Shown here one piece after another: positions 8,201 through 10,799 of a stretch of 10,799 nt of DNA. The position numbers and the translations under genes were made by a program. Every line of letters starts with the position of its first letter. Within the stretch, counting starts at the first letter, position 1. Under the pieces are notes generated by a model. It saw only the letters and a list, made by a program, of their open reading frames with translations. It was not told where the DNA came from and ran no database searches. Source of the stretch: Sulfurimonas sp. (GTDB lineage: Bacteria; Campylobacterota; Campylobacteria; Campylobacterales; Sulfurimonadaceae); NCBI GenBank assembly GCA_002733945.2, contig NVXO02000005.1, positions 18,559-29,357 of the forward strand. Reading direction: 5' to 3'.

Positions 8201-8699
8201 TAAAGATAGCGGATGGATAGGATGGAATGATTGGCTTGGTAATGATAATTCTACGAAAACTAGAGTTAGAAATGCTTTGCCTTTTGAAGAAGCGAGGAAC
8301 TTTGTAAGAAGTTTAGGATTTAAAAAAGTTACTGAATGGGAAGATTATAAAAATAATAAGTTAGAATATTTAGATAAAATCCCAGATAGTATACCAAAAT
8401 CACCAAATGGTTATTATAAAGATGATGGATGGATTGGCATGAATGACTGGCTCGGTACAGCTGATGAGGAAGGGGCATACTCATTTAAAAAAACTTCATA
8501 TGCTAAAAATATATTACCTTATGAGAAAGCAAGAAAATTTTCCAGAACTCTTGATTTAAAAACAATTGCAGAATGGAAAAAATATTCTAAAGGATTATTA
8601 CCTAGCTTACCGGATAAACCAAGTAATATTCCATCAGCTCCATGGAATGTATATGCAGATAAAGGATGGACTGGTATTCGTGATTGGCTAGATGATTAA
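5229..8699 (+). CDS. Mrr-like nuclease / SF2 helicase with seven C-terminal INT_rpt-like repeats
   Basis: The product is 1156 residues from ATG 5229; TTG 5223 would add two. Neither start has a good ribosome binding site. Residues 30-110 form an Mrr-like PD-(D/E)XK nuclease: GDIFE (Glu36), GIDLIA (Asp80) and AIQCK (Gln94, Lys96). An SF2 helicase follows: PHQ near 185, Walker A ACGSGKS (211-217), DEAH (338-341), TAT (369-371), ARCLTEGVDVP (532-542) and QAVGRALR (561-568). All key residues are present, so ATPase and nuclease should be active. Residues 665-1156 are seven 64-residue repeats. The nuclease-helicase half resembles the motor of Type ISP restriction enzymes (LlaGI, LlaBIII; COG4889-like), but their methyltransferase and recognition domains are absent and the repeats take that place. 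A role in DNA targeting or anti-phage defence is inferred. The gene is AT-rich, alone on its strand and next to an integrase remnant, consistent with transfer. Confidence 0.93.
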   Translation: MIKLLNEIKKYKDWNDLKLNLIDKTSNTKQKGDIFELITKYYLLIDPIYSTKLNEVWLLSEVPNDVKIYLNLPNNDEGIDLIAKINDDEYWAIQCKYLSAEDTSITREYISTFLDTSNNICKNISQKLVCTTANKRSYKFEKLYDESITFLLSNTWNNLGVIFFSQLNELIKNKTIKLTPFTPKPHQVRAIKNANTHYIDEKNDNGKLIMACGSGKSLTAYWISQQLKSKTILIAVPSLALIKQTLEVWTRESVANNIDINWIAVCSDETVSNINDDVFTASTKDLGIDVSTDINYISNWLQKPKHSSTIVFTTYQSGKIIAEASKNAHITYDLGVMDEAHKTVGLKGSLFSYLLFNENISINKRLFMTATERRYKGESDEIASMDNIELYGEDFEVLTFKEALESKPPILCDYKIIAMMVTKKEVANLIESNKFVRPDNDNYTQEIESEMLASTIALHKAIKKYGIKHTISFHSSIERAKFFQSQEKVFRKSFIDYTDLDTFHVSGTTPIATRNQTLETFSQSENSLITNARCLTEGVDVPNIDCVLFADPRQSTIDIVQAVGRALRLADDKQYGYVLVPILIDDENIDIDDIQNKSFQAIISILRALASNDERIIDYFNTIDGLEVSRGGGVVDFDIPLGLNIDVDEFNNAIKLSIISKIKKLRWRPFEEARAFVRNLKLANGPEWKKYCKNLLKDKPPKPNDIPSSPNSTYKLSGWNGIPDWLGTAKNIEYLPFTEARDFVRNLGIKSGKEWLTYCKLGIEGIDKKPDNIPIYPHQFYRKDGWKNMKDWLRKGNGLKSFREARAFAISLGLKHRSEWQKYCVGKIPNLEKKPEDIPRDPEGRYKKDWINWNDWLTGDTGKVQGEWRPFKEAKEFVRGLNLGGQVEWKKYCKGELTGYEQKPYNIPTSPAMIYKDEGWKDVADWLGTSRRRSNKNSEDDNTWLAYEEARKFAHELKLKGYDEWKMYIHGELDYLPKKPDNIPSSAYFVYKDSGWIGWNDWLGNDNSTKTRVRNALPFEEARNFVRSLGFKKVTEWEDYKNNKLEYLDKIPDSIPKSPNGYYKDDGWIGMNDWLGTADEEGAYSFKKTSYAKNILPYEKARKFSRTLDLKTIAEWKKYSKGLLPSLPDKPSNIPSAPWNVYADKGWTGIRDWLDD
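7221..8696 (+). repeat. Seven protein-level tandem repeats (64 residues each) in the nuclease-helicase
   Basis: Units lie at 7221-7412, 7422-7613, 7617-7805, 7824-8015, 8052-8243, 8268-8459 and 8505-8696. They align without gaps over 64 residues, except that unit 3 lacks one residue. Linkers are 3, 1, 6, 12, 8 and 15 residues. Columns the same in all seven are Ala9, Phe12, Leu16, Glu23-Trp24, Tyr27, Pro39, Ile42-Pro43, Tyr50, Trp55 and Asp60-Trp61-Leu62, usually with GW before and GT after. The pattern (EAR.FVR.L.LK, EW..Y, KP..IP..P...Y, GW...DWLGT) resembles the Pfam phage-integrase repeat unit (INT_rpt, PF14882, from memory). At DNA level the units are strongly diverged, so the array is old rather than a recent expansion. 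Confidence 0.88.
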
Positions 8700-8733
8700 A
8701 AATTCTTGCTAGAAATAAGCTTTTTCACAAAAC

Positions 8734-8762
8734 CCACTATAAAACACCATTCAAAATAGTGG
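8734..8762. other. Weak inverted repeat between nuclease-helicase and serS
   Basis: CCACTAT (8734-8740) and ATAGTGG (8756-8762) are perfect inverted repeats around a 15-base spacer, in the 105-base gap between two convergent genes. The position suits a terminator, but neither strand has a T tract right after the stem and the loop is long. It may be only a weak transcription-end structure. Confidence 0.25.
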
Positions 8763-8804
8763 CTTCGAATAGGCAGTTAAAATCTAGTTAATCTCCTAAA
8801 AACT

Positions 8805-10061
8805 TTAAACACCCATCCCTAAATAATGCTTCAACACTTCAGGAATATCGATACTTCCATCTTCGTTTTGGTTATTTTCCATTATAGCTACTAGTGTTCT
8901 ACCAACAGCGAGAGAACTTCCGTTAAGAGTATTTACAAACTCATTTTTCTTACCATTTTTGTAACGGATTTTTGCTCTTCTTGCTTGGAAGTCTCTTGTG
9001 TTGGAGATTGAAGAGATTTCACGGTATTGGTCTTGTCCTGGGAGCCAAACTTCTATGTCTGTAGTATGTGCTGCACCAAAACCTAAGTCGCCAGTACAAA
9101 GATTTACTAGACGATGAGGTAACTCTAACGCTGTTAGTATGTCTGATGCACATGAAACCATCTCATCAAATGTTTTTTCGCTCTCCTCAGGTTTTACTAT
9201 AGCCACAAGTTCAACTTTATGAAACTGGTGTTGTCTTATCATACCACGAGTATCACGTCCTGCTGCACCTGCTTCTTTTCTAAAGCATGACGTGTAGGCT
9301 GTCATCTTTTTAGGAAGTTCATCAGCAGATAAAATTTCATCTTGGTAAAGGTTTGTAACTGGGACTTCAGCTGTAGGGATTAAAAAAAGTTCTTGTCCGT
9401 CCATCTTGTAAAGGTCGTCTTCGAACTTTGGAAGTTGTCCTGTACCTTCTAGTGCAGCTCTGTTTACAAGTGCTGGAACACTTACTTCTTCAAACCCGCG
9501 TTCACGGTTGAAGTCAAGCATAAAGTTTATAAGTGCACGTTCAAGTCTAGCACCCATTCCAAAGCTTACTGAAAAACGACTTGTGGCAAGTTTTACACCA
9601 CGTTCAAAATCTATCCATCCATTTTGTTCTGCTAGTTCCCAGTGCTCTTTTGCTTTAAAAGTAAACTCTTTAGGAGTAAGAACTTTTTTTAGCTCTATGT
9701 TGTCATTTTCATCTTTACCATCAGGGACTAAGTCATCAGGCATATTTGGAACAGACATCGCTAGTGACTCTAATATAACTTGAGCTTCGCGTTGTACTTC
9801 TAGGGCAGCATCAACTTTGACATTGTTTGCTTCGATTCTTTGCTTTAGCTCATTGATGTCTTTACCTTCGCGTTTATAAACACCAAACTCTTTACTCATA
9901 GCATTTCGCATAGCTTGTAACTCTTCAAATGCAATTTTTGCAGTTTTAAATGTTTCGTTTTTTGCTTTTAGTTCATTTAATATGTCTTCGCTTACGCCTT
10001 TTCTCATAAGTTTTGTACTTAAGCCTGCAAAATCTTTTTGTAGTAGTTTTAAATCAATCAT
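8805..10061 (-). CDS. serS: Seryl-tRNA synthetase
   Basis: The product is 418 residues, the normal length for bacterial SerRS. It charges tRNA-Ser (and tRNA-Sec where present) with serine in the cytoplasm. The N-terminal 100 or so residues form the helical arm that grips the tRNA long variable arm, with heptad-like [20 protein letters not shown]. The class II core follows: a motif 1 region around [20 protein letters not shown] (171-190), the serine-binding TAEVP (230-234), motif 2 with [20 protein letters not shown] (259-278), and motif 3 with [10 protein letters not shown] (380-389, Arg388). All look intact. The ATG at 10059-10061 follows AAGGAA at about ten bases. It is downstream of the MetF-like gene on the same strand, 111 bases away, and converges with the nuclease-helicase gene. 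Confidence 0.97.
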   Translation of the reverse strand: MIDLKLLQKDFAGLSTKLMRKGVSEDILNELKAKNETFKTAKIAFEELQAMRNAMSKEFGVYKREGKDINELKQRIEANNVKVDAALEVQREAQVILESLAMSVPNMPDDLVPDGKDENDNIELKKVLTPKEFTFKAKEHWELAEQNGWIDFERGVKLATSRFSVSFGMGARLERALINFMLDFNRERGFEEVSVPALVNRAALEGTGQLPKFEDDLYKMDGQELFLIPTAEVPVTNLYQDEILSADELPKKMTAYTSCFRKEAGAAGRDTRGMIRQHQFHKVELVAIVKPEESEKTFDEMVSCASDILTALELPHRLVNLCTGDLGFGAAHTTDIEVWLPGQDQYREISSISNTRDFQARRAKIRYKNGKKNEFVNTLNGSSLAVGRTLVAIMENNQNEDGSIDIPEVLKHYLGMGV

Positions 10062-10088
10062 AATTATTTATTTCCTTTATAGTTATTC

Positions 10089-10108
10089 TCAAAAAGTATT
10101 CTTTTTGA
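10089..10108. other. AT-rich hairpin in the serS leader region
   Basis: TCAAAAAG (10089-10096) and CTTTTTGA (10101-10108) form a perfect 8-bp stem with a four-base loop, 28-47 bases upstream of the serS start. It is A/T-rich and so only moderately stable. It may be a transcript structure ahead of serS. No T-box features (stem I, specifier loop, antiterminator) are present, and T-boxes are not expected in this phylum. Confidence 0.3.
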
Positions 10109-10146
10109 AGCTTTAGGGGGTTGTAGGGACTTTTGTCACTGCTGTT

Positions 10147-10167
10147 AAAATGAGCTTAGCTCATTTT
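10147..10167. terminator. Perfect 9-bp hairpin after the MetF-like gene
   Basis: AAAATGAGC and GCTCATTTT form a perfect stem around a TTA loop, five bases past the stop codon of the MetF-like gene. Position and stem fit a terminator. The only T run is the TTTT inside the 3' arm, which can serve as a short U-tract in either direction. If it works, serS needs its own promoter within the roughly 85 bases left before its start; none with a clear TATAAT was found. Confidence 0.45.
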
Positions 10168-10172
10168 GGCAT

Positions 10173-10799
10173 TTAACAAAGTATGTCACGTGCAACGCTA
10201 AACTGGTTTGCTGTCATTAAGTGGATCTTCGGGTGAAGTGCTTTTAAGTCGTCGAAAAGAGTTTTACTTAGTTCAAATCCTACTTTATACTCTTCCTCAG
10301 GTCCTTTTTCATGTGCCATGCGCAATTTTTCTAACCAGAGGTCAGGAACATTTATGCCTGGTACATGTGCTGAGAGAAACTGTGCAGTTCTAAGTTTAGT
10401 TATAGGAAAAACTCCAAAAATGAGTTCAGCTTTTTTCTTATCAGGACAACACTCTGCATTTGCATTATCGCGAAGTTCTAGTAAAAGTTTTGCACTTTCT
10501 AAGTCGTAAACTGGCTGAGTGATGATTCCTATCGCCCCATGTTTTATTTTCTTTTGCATTTTCTTTTGTAGTGTTTTAGGGTTTTTAGCATAAGCATTGA
10601 CAACTGCAAACGCAGAGATATGCTTTGGTTGATGTGCTAGCGGTTTCCCTGCATAGTCCATTCCTGCATTAAACGCAGAGATAATGTCAAGCAAGAGTGT
10701 ACTATCACCTTCAAAAACACCTTTTGTACGAGGTTGATCACTCATAGTGGCTGGATCACCCGTGAGTGCTAAGATCGCTCGGATATCCACTTCGTTAGA
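10173..10799 (-). CDS. MetF-like methylenetetrahydrofolate reductase (5' end outside window)
   Basis: 209 codons counting the stop (208 residues) are visible and the frame runs off the right edge (TCT AAC GAA before a GTG at 10788-10790). That GTG is internal, not the real start: the family is about 280-300 residues, so roughly the first 80-90, including the N-terminal catalytic glutamate, are missing. Visible family marks are ILALTGDPA, HGAIGIITQPVYD, GVFPITKLRTAQFLSAHVPG and HLMTANQFSVARDIL, parts of the FAD-binding TIM barrel. The enzyme reduces 5,10-methylene- to 5-methyl-tetrahydrofolate for methionine synthesis. The segment after GDPA (SDQPRTKGVFEGDS, then LLL) is nearer to the acetogen/archaeal-style form (GD.P..KGV.D.DS..LL) than to E. 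coli MetF. It may therefore be a second, non-canonical copy. No symbol is given because the N-terminus cannot be checked. Confidence 0.85.
   Translation of the reverse strand, partial: SNEVDIRAILALTGDPATMSDQPRTKGVFEGDSTLLLDIISAFNAGMDYAGKPLAHQPKHISAFAVVNAYAKNPKTLQKKMQKKIKHGAIGIITQPVYDLESAKLLLELRDNANAECCPDKKKAELIFGVFPITKLRTAQFLSAHVPGINVPDLWLEKLRMAHEKGPEEEYKVGFELSKTLFDDLKALHPKIHLMTANQFSVARDILC

Noticed and set aside
7221..8696. Regularly spaced similar segments that could suggest a CRISPR array or DNA tandem repeat
   Set aside because: The similarity is at protein level inside one continuous frame. Units are about 190-195 bases and strongly diverged at DNA level, with no identical short repeats or spacers.
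7221..8696. Helicase-associated (HA, PF03457) repeats common at the C-terminus of DEAD-box proteins
   Set aside because: HA repeats have a different tryptophan and arginine pattern. The EW..Y, IP..P...Y and GW...DWLGT pattern here fits the phage-integrase repeat unit better, as far as memory allows.
8700..8804. Attachment site or tRNA fragment at the right end of the accessory segment
   Set aside because: No tRNA-like sequence was seen and no direct repeat matching the integrase side (4729-5222) could be found by eye.
9508..10509. Plus-strand open frames opposite serS and the MetF-like gene
   Set aside because: They are shadows of well-identified conserved genes on the minus strand.

Overview
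The window looks like a chromosomal segment of a low-GC member of the Campylobacterota (Sulfurimonas/Sulfurovum/Arcobacter type). This rests on overall gene style: AT-rich DNA, TATAAT-type -10 boxes with T-rich upstream DNA and no clear -35, a long TPR protein of the epsilonproteobacterial kind, and a tyrosine-recombinase remnant of a type I associate with this group. The genus cannot be fixed from the sequence alone.

Layout, left to right. (1) 38-2368, minus: a 776-residue inner-membrane-anchored TPR protein, possibly the flagellar-motor protein PflB. (2) 2617-2904, plus: a 95-residue cysteine-containing hypothetical protein, transcribed divergently from the TPR gene. (3) 2965-4215, minus: an OFA-family MFS transporter with its own promoter and an intrinsic terminator. 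(4) 4354-4728, minus: a one-domain rhodanese predicted to be a lipoprotein, starting at TTG behind an extended -10 promoter. (5) 4784-5103, plus: a decayed tyrosine recombinase, C-terminal catalytic part only, with a frameshift. (6) 5229-8699, plus: a 1156-residue protein with an Mrr-like PD-(D/E)XK nuclease, an SF2 helicase and seven 64-residue tandem repeats. (7) 8805-10061, minus: serS. (8) 10173-10799, minus: the C-terminal two thirds of a MetF-like methylenetetrahydrofolate reductase, cut by the window edge.

Most genes are chromosomal housekeeping or ordinary metabolism. The exception is the accessory insertion between the rhodanese and serS, made of the integrase remnant and the nuclease-helicase. 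The nuclease-helicase part resembles the motor half of Type ISP restriction enzymes (LlaGI/LlaBIII group). Where those enzymes carry a methyltransferase and target-recognition domain, this protein carries seven repeats resembling the 'phage-integrase repeat unit'. No methyltransferase gene is visible nearby. The best reading is a single-gene DNA-targeting, probably anti-phage, system whose recognition module is a repeat array. The architecture is seen directly in the sequence; the function is inference.
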